Shown: positions 36,837 to 45,301 of the stretch, piece after piece
How the letters are laid out: each line of letters opens with the position of its first letter
Position numbering within the stretch: the stretch's first letter is position 1
Translations under genes and position numbers: made by a program
NCBI GenBank assembly: GCA_017646785.1
Contig: JAGCLX010000077.1
Location: 1 to 62,237 of the forward strand
DNA: 62,237 nt
Source: Alistipes sp.
Lineage (GTDB): Bacteria; Bacteroidota; Bacteroidia; Bacteroidales; Rikenellaceae
Direction of reading: 5' to 3'
The notes under the pieces: model-generated
Told to the model about the DNA's origin: nothing
The model's input: only the letters and a program-made list of their open reading frames with translations
Databases searched by the model: none

Positions 36837-38399
36837 ATGAAAAAGTATCTATTTATTGCACTTGCAGCATTGGGTTTTGCTGCATGCGCTGAGAATGGCG
36901 AGCAGAATGTCCCCGTTCAGAAGGGTGAGTTGGAGCAGTCATACGTGGCTATCACACTCGCAGCTGATGACATCACACGCGCCGCTGATGGTGTGTACGA
37001 GGAGGGTCTCGACGAGGAGCGTGCTGTGAAGTCGGCTTATGTATTCTTCTTCAAGGATGGTGCTGCTTTCCCTGTTTCATTTGATGGCACAACATCAACA
37101 AACGCTGGTCCTAACAACTACTTGAAGGTTGACTTGACTGGTAACACCGACAAGATGGACAATGTGTCTGACGTTAAGGATGCTGTTCTTGTTCTTCAGA
37201 ACTACAAGGGCGAGTATCCTAACAAGATTGTAGCTGTTCTCAACTGGGATCCTACTGCTAAGTCATCATACACTCTTAGCGAGCTTCAGACAAAGATCTC
37301 TGCTTTGGGCAACGCTACAGATGGTTTCATTATGAGCAATGCTGTATACGCTGATGGCGAAGGTCAGGTTGTTGATGCTGTTAACCTCACTATCGCAAAC
37401 ATCGCAAAGAACGAGGCGGATGCTTTGGCTAACCCTGTAACTATCCACGTTGAGCGTGTTGCTGCAAAGGTTGCCTTCACTGCTAATGACGGTGGCAAGT
37501 TCTACGTTGAGAAGGAGATCAAGGGTAAGGCTGTTTATGCACAGATTAAGGGTTTCGAGCTCTACAACGACTACCAGGAGTCATGGCTCATCAAGAAGAT
37601 TGATCCTACTTGGAGCGTCGGCTTCAATTGGAACGATGCTGACTGGTTCCGTTCATACTGGGCACAGTCACTCGGCAAGGCATTCGAGAATAACACATTC
37701 GCATGGACTACTGACAACACCGAGATGGGTGGTCATGTATACTGCGGTGAGAACACTCGTGCTTGGACTGAGGAGGCTGATGTTCGTACAAAGGTTGTAG
37801 TTAAGGCTCAGCTTGTTGACTCAGAGGGTAACCCATTCGAGGTTGTTAACTGGTACGGTAAGGACTATATCGGCGAGGGTGACCTTTTGACTGTTGTTGC
37901 TAACACTCTTAAGAACACCTACTTCTCATCTGCAGATGGCTCTACTTTCGTTGGTCTTACTCCAGAGGATATCAAGTGTGTTGACCGTCTTGTAACTGAT
38001 GCTAAGGCTTACGAGGTTTACTTCCAGCTCTCTGATACAGGTGCAGCAAAGGCATGGTACAAGTACGAGGGTGGCAAATACAACGCTATCACTTTTGACG
38101 CTTTCAACACTGCTCTTGCTGCAGTTCAGCCCGCATTGGTTTACAACGATGGTATGACTTACTACTGGTTGGATATCAAGCACCTTGGTAACACTGGTTC
38201 AACCGCAGAGTACGGTATCGTTCGTAACCACGTTTATAAGGTAAATATCTCTGATATCACTGGTTACGGTACCCCAGTTTACGATGGCACATCTGACTTC
38301 ATCAACCTTGAGAAGCCTGAGGATATCGTAACTTACGTTTCTGCTCAGATCAACATCCTCTCATGGCGTGTTGTTGAGAACGACTACGACCTCAACTAA
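36837..38399 (+). CDS. Major fimbrillin 1 (Mfa1/FimA family)
   Basis: A 520-residue lipoprotein precursor. The lipobox FAAC puts Cys at residue 17. After a first beta strand (SYVAITLAADD) comes ITRAAD, with Arg48 as the probable protease site that frees the mature subunit for strand exchange. The body is Mfa1-like (VHVERVAAKVAF, then HLGNTGSTAEYGIVRNHVYKV) and ends with the terminal strand INILSWRVVENDYDLN. Codon use is more biased than in the adhesin genes downstream, with many GCT, GTT and CTT codons like the ribosomal protein genes, which fits a very abundant protein. A hairpin follows the stop codon. Confidence 0.9.
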   Translation: MKKYLFIALAALGFAACAENGEQNVPVQKGELEQSYVAITLAADDITRAADGVYEEGLDEERAVKSAYVFFFKDGAAFPVSFDGTTSTNAGPNNYLKVDLTGNTDKMDNVSDVKDAVLVLQNYKGEYPNKIVAVLNWDPTAKSSYTLSELQTKISALGNATDGFIMSNAVYADGEGQVVDAVNLTIANIAKNEADALANPVTIHVERVAAKVAFTANDGGKFYVEKEIKGKAVYAQIKGFELYNDYQESWLIKKIDPTWSVGFNWNDADWFRSYWAQSLGKAFENNTFAWTTDNTEMGGHVYCGENTRAWTEEADVRTKVVVKAQLVDSEGNPFEVVNWYGKDYIGEGDLLTVVANTLKNTYFSSADGSTFVGLTPEDIKCVDRLVTDAKAYEVYFQLSDTGAAKAWYKYEGGKYNAITFDAFNTALAAVQPALVYNDGMTYYWLDIKHLGNTGSTAEYGIVRNHVYKVNISDITGYGTPVYDGTSDFINLEKPEDIVTYVSAQINILSWRVVENDYDLN

Positions 38400-38409
38400 A
38401 TTAATATTT

Positions 38410-38449
38410 GGTTACCGACTTTGTGGTCGATACCTCGGAGTCGGTAGCC
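38410..38449 (+). terminator. Hairpin after fimbrillin 1 (attenuator)
   Basis: An 11-bp stem with one G-T pair (GGTTACCGACT / AGTCGGTAGCC), 18-base loop, followed by CTATTTAATC. It lies inside the operon, so it may stop part of the transcription or protect the upstream mRNA end. Confidence 0.6.
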
Positions 38450-38480
38450 CTATTTAATCAACTAATCATGTAGATATTCT

Positions 38481-40112
38481 ATGAAAAAGTATCTATTTTT
38501 AACCTTGGCAGCATTTGCTTTCGCAGCTTGCGCCGAGAAGGATATCGATGACAACACACCAGTTCAGACTGGTGAGCTCGAGGAGGCATATATCGCTATC
38601 AACCTCTCGGCATCGGATATCACTCGTGCTGATGACGCCCCAGCATTTACAGATGGTGAGGAGGCAGAGCGCGCTGTTAGCCACGCTGACTTCTTCTTCT
38701 TCGATGAGTCTGGCAACGCATTCAATGTAACAGGTAACCCTGCAACAACTCCTGGCGGTGGCATTAACCACCTTCGTGCTGCAGATGTTACATTCAGCGC
38801 AGATAGCAATACTGGCGATGATATCTCTGATACATCAACTCCAGTTCTTTTGCTCAAGACCTACAAGGGTCAGTACCCAAGTCAGATTGTTGCAGTTCTT
38901 AACTGGAGCCCAGACAACAACACAGCATACTCATTGGAGGAGCTTCACACTGCTGTAGCTATTCAGGGCACATTTAAGAATACTCAGAATGAGGATACCA
39001 AATACTTCGTTATGAGTAATGCTGTATATGCACAGGGTACTACTGAGGTTTGTGCTACCCCACTCACAATTGAGAACATCAAGACCACAGAGGTGGATGC
39101 ATTGGCTGCTCCAGTTAACATCTATGTTGAGCGTGTAGCTGCAAAGGTTTCGGTTATTGCAAACGAGAAGTACGCTTTGGAAAATGATGTTTATGCAAAG
39201 ATTATTAGCTGGGACCTCTATCGCGACAACTCACAGTCTAAGCTTCTCAAGGATATTAACCCTACTACATGGACTGCGGATGATTTGGGCTTCAACTGGA
39301 ACGATTCTCCATGGTATCGTAGCTACTGGGCAACATCATTGGCTGCTCCAACAGACGACCAGATTTTCAACACTGGTTTTGCTGCTGGTGCTCACACCTA
39401 CATTGGTGAGAACACTACTGGTAAGGCAACTTGCACAAAGGCTGTCATCAAGGCTCAATTGGTAAAAACTGTTGGCGGCACAGAAACATCTCTCGAGCTT
39501 GCTATCTGGAACAATGTGGAGTATGTAGAAGATATCAATCTCCGTACAGCTGTGGCTAACACACTAAAGAACACTTACTTTGCAATGACTGAGGAGACTG
39601 ATGGCACCAAGAAATACACAGGTCTTAAGCCCGAGGATTTGCAGTGCGTGGCAGGTGGCACAACTGACGCTCCCGCTGGCGTAGCTGCTAATGAGGTTTA
39701 CTTCCAGTTGTCAACCGCAGGTAAGGAAAAGGATTGGTATAAGCTTGTAAATGGCGTGTACGAGAATGTTGCAAATGACCTTGCTAATGACGCAAAAAGC
39801 GTTAAGGCTACCAACGAGGCTCTTAAGAACGTTCCCGCTGCAGTTCTTTATGAGGATGGTTATACATTCTACTATGTAGATATCAAGCACCTTGGTGCTG
39901 CTGGTAAGACTGCAGAGTATGGTATTGTTCGTAACCATATTTACAATGTTACTATTAACTCTATCAAGGGTTATGGTAGCCCTGTTTATACTGGTACAGA
40001 GTTCATTGATTATCCACAGATTTCGGATCAGGAGACATATGTATCTGCAAAGATCAACATTCTCTCTTGGCGTTTGGTTAATCAGCAGGTTGACATTCAG
40101 CCAAACAACTAA
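38481..40112 (+). CDS. Major fimbrillin 2 (Mfa1/FimA family)
   Basis: A 543-residue paralogue of the gene before it, with the same start (MKKYLF.LAA..FAAC, Cys17), first strand (AYIAINLSASD), and site ITRADD with Arg49. Shared later blocks include VYVERVAAKV, GFNWND.PW.RSYWA.SL, TLKNTYF, and DIKHLG..GKTAEYGIVRNHIYNV, ending INILSWRLVNQQVDIQ. Two expressed major subunits in tandem could form mixed fibres or alternate. It is followed by a hairpin and a new promoter-like element. Confidence 0.9.
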   Translation: MKKYLFLTLAAFAFAACAEKDIDDNTPVQTGELEEAYIAINLSASDITRADDAPAFTDGEEAERAVSHADFFFFDESGNAFNVTGNPATTPGGGINHLRAADVTFSADSNTGDDISDTSTPVLLLKTYKGQYPSQIVAVLNWSPDNNTAYSLEELHTAVAIQGTFKNTQNEDTKYFVMSNAVYAQGTTEVCATPLTIENIKTTEVDALAAPVNIYVERVAAKVSVIANEKYALENDVYAKIISWDLYRDNSQSKLLKDINPTTWTADDLGFNWNDSPWYRSYWATSLAAPTDDQIFNTGFAAGAHTYIGENTTGKATCTKAVIKAQLVKTVGGTETSLELAIWNNVEYVEDINLRTAVANTLKNTYFAMTEETDGTKKYTGLKPEDLQCVAGGTTDAPAGVAANEVYFQLSTAGKEKDWYKLVNGVYENVANDLANDAKSVKATNEALKNVPAAVLYEDGYTFYYVDIKHLGAAGKTAEYGIVRNHIYNVTINSIKGYGSPVYTGTEFIDYPQISDQETYVSAKINILSWRLVNQQVDIQPNN

Positions 40113-40133
40113 AAGCTAATATAGCACAACATC

Positions 40134-40168
40134 AAGGGGCTGCCTGGCGGCTTGCTCGACAGCCCCTT
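40134..40168 (+). terminator. Terminator-like hairpin after fimbrillin 2
   Basis: A 9-bp perfect stem (AAGGGGCTG / CAGCCCCTT) with a 17-base loop, followed by TAATAAAATT. It should lower transcription of the anchor and adhesin genes relative to the two fimbrillins. Confidence 0.65.
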
Positions 40169-40185
40169 TAATAAAATTAACTTTG
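40152..40185 (+). promoter_or_regulatory. Possible internal promoter for the anchor and adhesin genes
   Basis: TTGC (40152-40155), a 22-base spacer and TAACTTTG (40178-40185), an exact -7 match, 32 bases before the ATG at 40218. It overlaps the terminator stem. Confidence 0.5.
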
Positions 40186-40217
40186 GGCACGACCCACAAC
40201 AACAAACAACTTTGAAA

Positions 40218-41255
40218 ATGAACAGAGTGCATATATTCGGAAGACTACTTCTCGCATCGGCAATGGTGGTGGCGATGCTGGCGGTGTCTTCTTGCAAGGA
40301 TGGACTTATCTTTGATGGTGAGGGCGATTGCGGAATATACTACCGCATACGCTTCAAGTATGATTACAATATAAAGTTTGCTGACGCCTTTGCCAACGAG
40401 GTGAACTCTGTTGCGCTCTATGTTTTCGACCAAAACAACACCCTCATAGAGGAGATAACCACCACAGATAAAGAGACTCTATCATCGGGAGCGTTCGAGA
40501 TACCCCTCGAGCTCGAACCCGGATGCTACACACTCCTTGCATGGGGAGGACTAATGAACGAGGAGTCGTTCGACATGCTTGCCGACACAAAGGTTGGCAC
40601 AACAAAGCTCGAAGAGTTGCAAGTAAAGATGTACCGCGAGCACAACGAGCGTGGTGAGGCCACCGTAAGCGATGACCTACTACCACTATATCACGGCACA
40701 ATGGCTCTCGAGGTGAAGGACATACCAGGCACCTACACAGAGACAATGTCGCTAATGAAAGATACAAACGCCGTGCGCATCCTACTACACGAGATGTCTG
40801 GACACGACGTAGATGCAGAGAAGTTCATTTTTGAGATTAAGGACAATAATGGACTCTACAACTGGGACAACACACTCCTCGAGGATGAGGAGATAACATA
40901 CGAGGCATGGTATCAGGCCACAGGCTCTGCCGAGATGGAGGAGGAGTCGACACGCGCAGTGACAGAGGTAAACGTGGCACTCGCCGAGCTCGCCATTGGC
41001 CGCATGAGAGCCGACGCCTCACCTATATTATATATCAAGAGCCGCGAGACGGGCGAGGAGCTCGTGCGCCTACCCTTGGCAGACTATGCGCTGCTCGTAA
41101 AGGGCTACTACAGACAAGGAATGAGCGATCAGGAGTATCTTGACCGCCAAGATGAATATACAATGACGCTATTCCTCGACGAGGGCGAGTGGGTATCATC
41201 CTACATACTCATCAACTCGTGGAGGGTGGTGTTGAACAACGCTGGATTGAAATAA
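40218..41255 (+). CDS. FimB/Mfa2-family anchor lipoprotein
   Basis: A 345-residue lipoprotein with lipobox VSSC (Cys26). The family core follows at once: CGIYYRIRFKYDYNIKFADAF, then VNSVALYVFDQN, GCYTLLAWGG, and the C-terminal ILINSWRVVLNNAGL. In Porphyromonas, FimB and Mfa2 end the fibre at the cell surface and limit its length. It has no Thr-Arg-Ala site near residue 50, as expected for an anchor that keeps its lipid. The ATG at 40218 was chosen because it begins the signal and lies downstream of the promoter; an in-frame ATG at 40152 does not. Confidence 0.88.
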   Translation: MNRVHIFGRLLLASAMVVAMLAVSSCKDGLIFDGEGDCGIYYRIRFKYDYNIKFADAFANEVNSVALYVFDQNNTLIEEITTTDKETLSSGAFEIPLELEPGCYTLLAWGGLMNEESFDMLADTKVGTTKLEELQVKMYREHNERGEATVSDDLLPLYHGTMALEVKDIPGTYTETMSLMKDTNAVRILLHEMSGHDVDAEKFIFEIKDNNGLYNWDNTLLEDEEITYEAWYQATGSAEMEEESTRAVTEVNVALAELAIGRMRADASPILYIKSRETGEELVRLPLADYALLVKGYYRQGMSDQEYLDRQDEYTMTLFLDEGEWVSSYILINSWRVVLNNAGLK

Positions 41256-41275
41256 CGCAATAGCATAATAACGTA

Positions 41276-42892
41276 GTGCGAGGAGCTGTAAAACATATCC
41301 TACTGCTTGTATTGAGCATCCTATCTGCATCGTGTATCTTCGATGCAGACAGATGCGTCATATCTACTGACGAGCAGTACGATGTGATGTTTACAGTGTC
41401 GCTTAGCGGTCAGCAGACCCGAGCATCGTGGGAGGAGGAGTACCCCTCGGAGGTGGGTGTGCCATTTGACTTCCGCATCATCCCCGACGACTTGCGCGTA
41501 GCGATATTCACCTCTGCGGGTGAGCGCTTGGGTGTTATTAACGACCTCTACTATTGGCCCATAAACGAGGCCCACACCGAGTTCCAGTTTATTGGACAGC
41601 TTCCACGAGAGTTTGTGGAGTATGTCGCAGCATACGGTGATGCGCAGAGCGACTACCGATTTATGGTCTTGGCCAACTGCGCGGATAACGTGGCAAGCGA
41701 GGAGGATATCACCTACAGCCAGTCGCAGCTCGACCCAGCGAGCGAGGAGTCGGCAATACCTATGTGGGGCGTCAAGGAGGTGGATATAACACCTCTGTAT
41801 GGCCGTGGCAACCTCAACATAGGCGACATATCGCTTCTTCGTGCTGCCGCAAAGATTGAGGTTAAGCTCTGCGATAGGCTTAAGGATGAGGGTACAACGA
41901 TAAACTCTGCGACGCTCAAATACTACAACCAGACGGGATATGTACTACCAACTGGTTGGTCGGAGGTGAGCGACACACAGCTCCTCGACCAAGAGGAGTG
42001 CATAAGGCTCTATCGCCACGCAGCCCTCAATATGCCATTGATAAAGGATAGCAAAACTGGCGACTACTATCTCTACGTCACAGAGTATGACAACATCCAC
42101 TACGTTGGCGAGCGCAATAAGATAAGCCTTGAGTTCACTGTGGGTGGCAAGGTTAAGTATTTCGAGGATGCCATATCCTTCTGTCAGTATAGCGACGGAG
42201 CACCTGTTGATGGTAGCCACTACAACATCGTGCGCAACCACATCTACCAGTTTGAGATTAGAAACATTGCTGGAAACAGCCTAATGCTTGAGTACACCGT
42301 GGCAGACTGGACAAGTGAGGATTGGGGTAATGGCGCTGAGTACGAGGAGCACAACCTCTCCTACCCCACTTACCACAACCCTGTTGTGCCATTTGAGTTC
42401 CTAAGCCTTACAGGCACAGAGCAGTCTAACTATATCATTACTGAGGAGCCTACGATGCACTATAACGCGGGAAGTCTCGAGGAGGGCGGTTTCCACTGCT
42501 ACTTCCAGATTTTGGCACCAGAGGATGTCGAGTGGAAGCCCGTGTTTATGGGTTCTAAGGAGAACTATCAGATTAGAGTATACCACCTTAACGATAAGCT
42601 CGCGGAGAAGGAGGAAGCAATCTTCGACTCAGGCGTTGATGGCAAGCAGGGCAATATCGGCGAATGTGGCAAAGGCGAGTGGTATCACATTATCATCTTC
42701 CCATTGAGCGACGAGGGCGCAGACAGCACAGAGATTGAGTTTGGTATATCCTACTATCAGAAATGGACCGACCAGTATATCAACCTCTATGTAAATGGAG
42801 AATACGAGAATATCAGATGGCCCAACAGCGGTAACAACCCCAAGATTATAAACATACGACACACCTCTGCCCAAGGTGTTAACGCGGAGTAA
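41276..42892 (+). CDS. Fimbrial accessory subunit lipoprotein, GTG start
   Basis: A 538-residue lipoprotein with GTG as its only plausible start: the frame is closed at 41261 and the hydrophobic leader begins right after the GTG. Lipobox LSASC, Cys20. A first strand and the site QQTRAS (Arg49) match the pattern of polymerising subunits. Later come VDITPLYGRGNLNIGDISLLRAAAKIEV and VRNHIYQFEI, both typical of Mfa/FimA-type minor subunits. It lies 20 bases after the anchor gene. It is probably a minor component incorporated near the tip; the exact place is not shown. Confidence 0.78.
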   Translation: MRGAVKHILLLVLSILSASCIFDADRCVISTDEQYDVMFTVSLSGQQTRASWEEEYPSEVGVPFDFRIIPDDLRVAIFTSAGERLGVINDLYYWPINEAHTEFQFIGQLPREFVEYVAAYGDAQSDYRFMVLANCADNVASEEDITYSQSQLDPASEESAIPMWGVKEVDITPLYGRGNLNIGDISLLRAAAKIEVKLCDRLKDEGTTINSATLKYYNQTGYVLPTGWSEVSDTQLLDQEECIRLYRHAALNMPLIKDSKTGDYYLYVTEYDNIHYVGERNKISLEFTVGGKVKYFEDAISFCQYSDGAPVDGSHYNIVRNHIYQFEIRNIAGNSLMLEYTVADWTSEDWGNGAEYEEHNLSYPTYHNPVVPFEFLSLTGTEQSNYIITEEPTMHYNAGSLEEGGFHCYFQILAPEDVEWKPVFMGSKENYQIRVYHLNDKLAEKEEAIFDSGVDGKQGNIGECGKGEWYHIIIFPLSDEGADSTEIEFGISYYQKWTDQYINLYVNGEYENIRWPNSGNNPKIINIRHTSAQGVNAE

Positions 42893-42901
42893 CCATAGAG
42901 C

Positions 42902-45289
42902 ATGAAAGATAGAATACTACATATAATTGCCTTCGTTATGATGTCGCTTGTGGCGATATCGTGCTCGACAATGTTCGACGACGATACTACACACAAGCAG
43001 GACAACTATATAACCCTTAGCTTCAGCACTCCAGGCGTTGAGACGCGCGGCGAAGTGGCAGACAACGAGTATGAGTCCGCCATGAGTCACCTCGATGTTA
43101 TCATATATGAGTATAACAGCGGAGCATACACACCATTCCACTACGAAAGAGTAAGAGTCTCGGCAACACCATCGGGCAAGGCTACAATCTCAAAGACCAA
43201 GAGGGACTTTAAGGAGATGGGCGAGTATCGCTTCTTCATCATCGCCAACAGCACGTTGGAGAGTTCTGCATACTATGACGATAGCGGTAACATCCTCGAC
43301 TACAACACATTCCTAAAACTCGACCAGACTGACAACTATATTCACCTATCAGGTATTGAGTATGGCGTTCAAGGCTCAATCTATCCGCAGATGTTCTTGA
43401 TGGATGGCGTGGCATACATGGGCAATAGTGAGCCTACAAAGGCAGGAAACATCGTCATTAACGACCCTGCAACAGAGGAGGATATCACGATTAAGGTTAC
43501 GCTACGTCGTGCTGCTGCCAAGGTGCAGATATCGATTACTCCTGGCGATAAAGTGAAGCTCACCCAGGAGCTTATGGCACAGTCGAGTGGATATATGGTG
43601 CGAAACATGCCCGTGAGGACTACGCTCACGGCTGAGGGTGGCTATCCTCTGAACAATGCGGGTGCTAACCCCTACTGGAAGTCTTCGACAATCTCGCAGA
43701 CCCCATATTTCGAGCTTATACCCGTGACTGATGGCGAGGGTAAGATCACAAACTATCAGGTAAAGTTGACCCTATACTGCTACTCGCACACATGGAACAA
43801 GGATGAGGTCTTCGAGCGAGGCACCTCTGTGGTTGTTATGATTCCGATGATATACGACGGAATGAAGTATATAAACAACTACTATCAGATATCGTTCAGC
43901 AAGAAGGAAGGTACGGGTGACGAGTCTTACCACCTCATCAAGCGTAACACCTACTACGACCTACGCATCAACCTCAATGCCCCAGGTGCGGAGGACTTCA
44001 ACGAGCCTGAGACAATCAAGGATATCACCTACTTCACAGCACCGTGGGAAAGGGTTGACTTGGAGATATCGGGAGAGAATACGGTTAAGTACCTGAAGGT
44101 CAACAAGGAGAAGATATATATGTACAACATTAGCGACGACACCTCGACGCTCTACTTCTCCTCTTCTTCGCCCGTAGATGTTGAGTTTGTATCGGGTAGT
44201 GCCTACTACTACAACAAGTACAACGTAAAGACTGCGCTCAAGGACAGTGCCGTTGACATATATGCGACAACCGAGGAGGGCTCAATATCAGGCAACATAG
44301 CCGTGCATAGCGACATCCCTACGAACCATACAATACGCTACTTCCAGCTTAAGGTTACAAACGAAGAGGGCATGACGGAGATTATCGACGTGGAGCAGTA
44401 TCCGCTGATATACATCACCAACAACCTACCCTGGTACTCTTACCGAGATGACTACTACTATCGCACGACGGGTGGTCATAAGTGGAACGGAAGTGTAGAA
44501 AAATCTACCACTTCGGGCGACTTGCCAACGACATACCAATACAATGGCGACCACATCGTAAGTATCTATAAGATAGATGATGTCAATGTCGACACCAAGG
44601 AGGTGAAGTATACCTACTCGAGTGCTGCGTCAAGCTCAAGCAACGGCGGTACGGGCTGGACCGTATCTAAGGTACGCGGTAATAAGCAGAATAACAGCGA
44701 GAACTACGCCATTCAATACTACTACTTCACCTACAGCAGAAATAGCTGGAGTAAGAAGGAGACAAACTGTGAGAACCACAATGTGCGTAACTACCACGTG
44801 CGCATGATGGCATCGTCGGATGAGTATACTCTTGGTCGTCCAGCGCTCGATGAGTATGGCTACACCTCGGGAGATGAGGAGAACTCGAAGCTCGTGTCGC
44901 CATCATTCGTCATCGCATCGCGCTTGGGAGCTGTTCTTTCGACCTATAGCGGTCTGTCGAATATGTCGAACGACAAGAAGCTGGTTGCCTTTGCCGACCA
45001 CTGCAAGAACTATGTAGAGGTTGATGACGAGAACGACGACAAGAAGGCGCCCGTCAAGGTATACGACAACTGGCGACTACCCACCGAGGCGGAGCTAAAG
45101 ATTATTATCGACATTCAGGGCAAGAGTGGCCAAAGTGCCGACGCCATCGACTATCTGCTCAACGGTGGATACTACATGAGTGCGAGTGGTCCGGTATTCA
45201 ACCCTAAGAATAATGACAGCACTACAGAGCTTGCAGACCCCATGAAGGCTACGGGTGTGGCTATTCGCTGTGTAAGAGATGCCTACTAA
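42902..45289 (+). CDS. Large fimbrial subunit with C-terminal FISUMP-like domain
   Basis: A 795-residue lipoprotein: lipobox VAISC (Cys21), first strand YITLSFSTPG, and the site VETRGE (Arg49). The N-terminal half is FimA/Mfa-like (TLRRAAAKVQISI). The last 150 residues change character and include NWRLPTEAEL (about residue 725) and ATGVAIRCVRDAY at the very end. This pattern is like the FISUMP or lectin-like domains of Bacteroidetes surface proteins, with a WRLPT motif and a final R-C-V strand. A tip adhesin is the natural reading. It begins 9 bases after the previous gene. Confidence 0.78.
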   Translation: MKDRILHIIAFVMMSLVAISCSTMFDDDTTHKQDNYITLSFSTPGVETRGEVADNEYESAMSHLDVIIYEYNSGAYTPFHYERVRVSATPSGKATISKTKRDFKEMGEYRFFIIANSTLESSAYYDDSGNILDYNTFLKLDQTDNYIHLSGIEYGVQGSIYPQMFLMDGVAYMGNSEPTKAGNIVINDPATEEDITIKVTLRRAAAKVQISITPGDKVKLTQELMAQSSGYMVRNMPVRTTLTAEGGYPLNNAGANPYWKSSTISQTPYFELIPVTDGEGKITNYQVKLTLYCYSHTWNKDEVFERGTSVVVMIPMIYDGMKYINNYYQISFSKKEGTGDESYHLIKRNTYYDLRINLNAPGAEDFNEPETIKDITYFTAPWERVDLEISGENTVKYLKVNKEKIYMYNISDDTSTLYFSSSSPVDVEFVSGSAYYYNKYNVKTALKDSAVDIYATTEEGSISGNIAVHSDIPTNHTIRYFQLKVTNEEGMTEIIDVEQYPLIYITNNLPWYSYRDDYYYRTTGGHKWNGSVEKSTTSGDLPTTYQYNGDHIVSIYKIDDVNVDTKEVKYTYSSAASSSSNGGTGWTVSKVRGNKQNNSENYAIQYYYFTYSRNSWSKKETNCENHNVRNYHVRMMASSDEYTLGRPALDEYGYTSGDEENSKLVSPSFVIASRLGAVLSTYSGLSNMSNDKKLVAFADHCKNYVEVDDENDDKKAPVKVYDNWRLPTEAELKIIIDIQGKSGQSADAIDYLLNGGYYMSASGPVFNPKNNDSTTELADPMKATGVAIRCVRDAY

Positions 45290-45301
45290 ATTTAAGACTA
45301 T

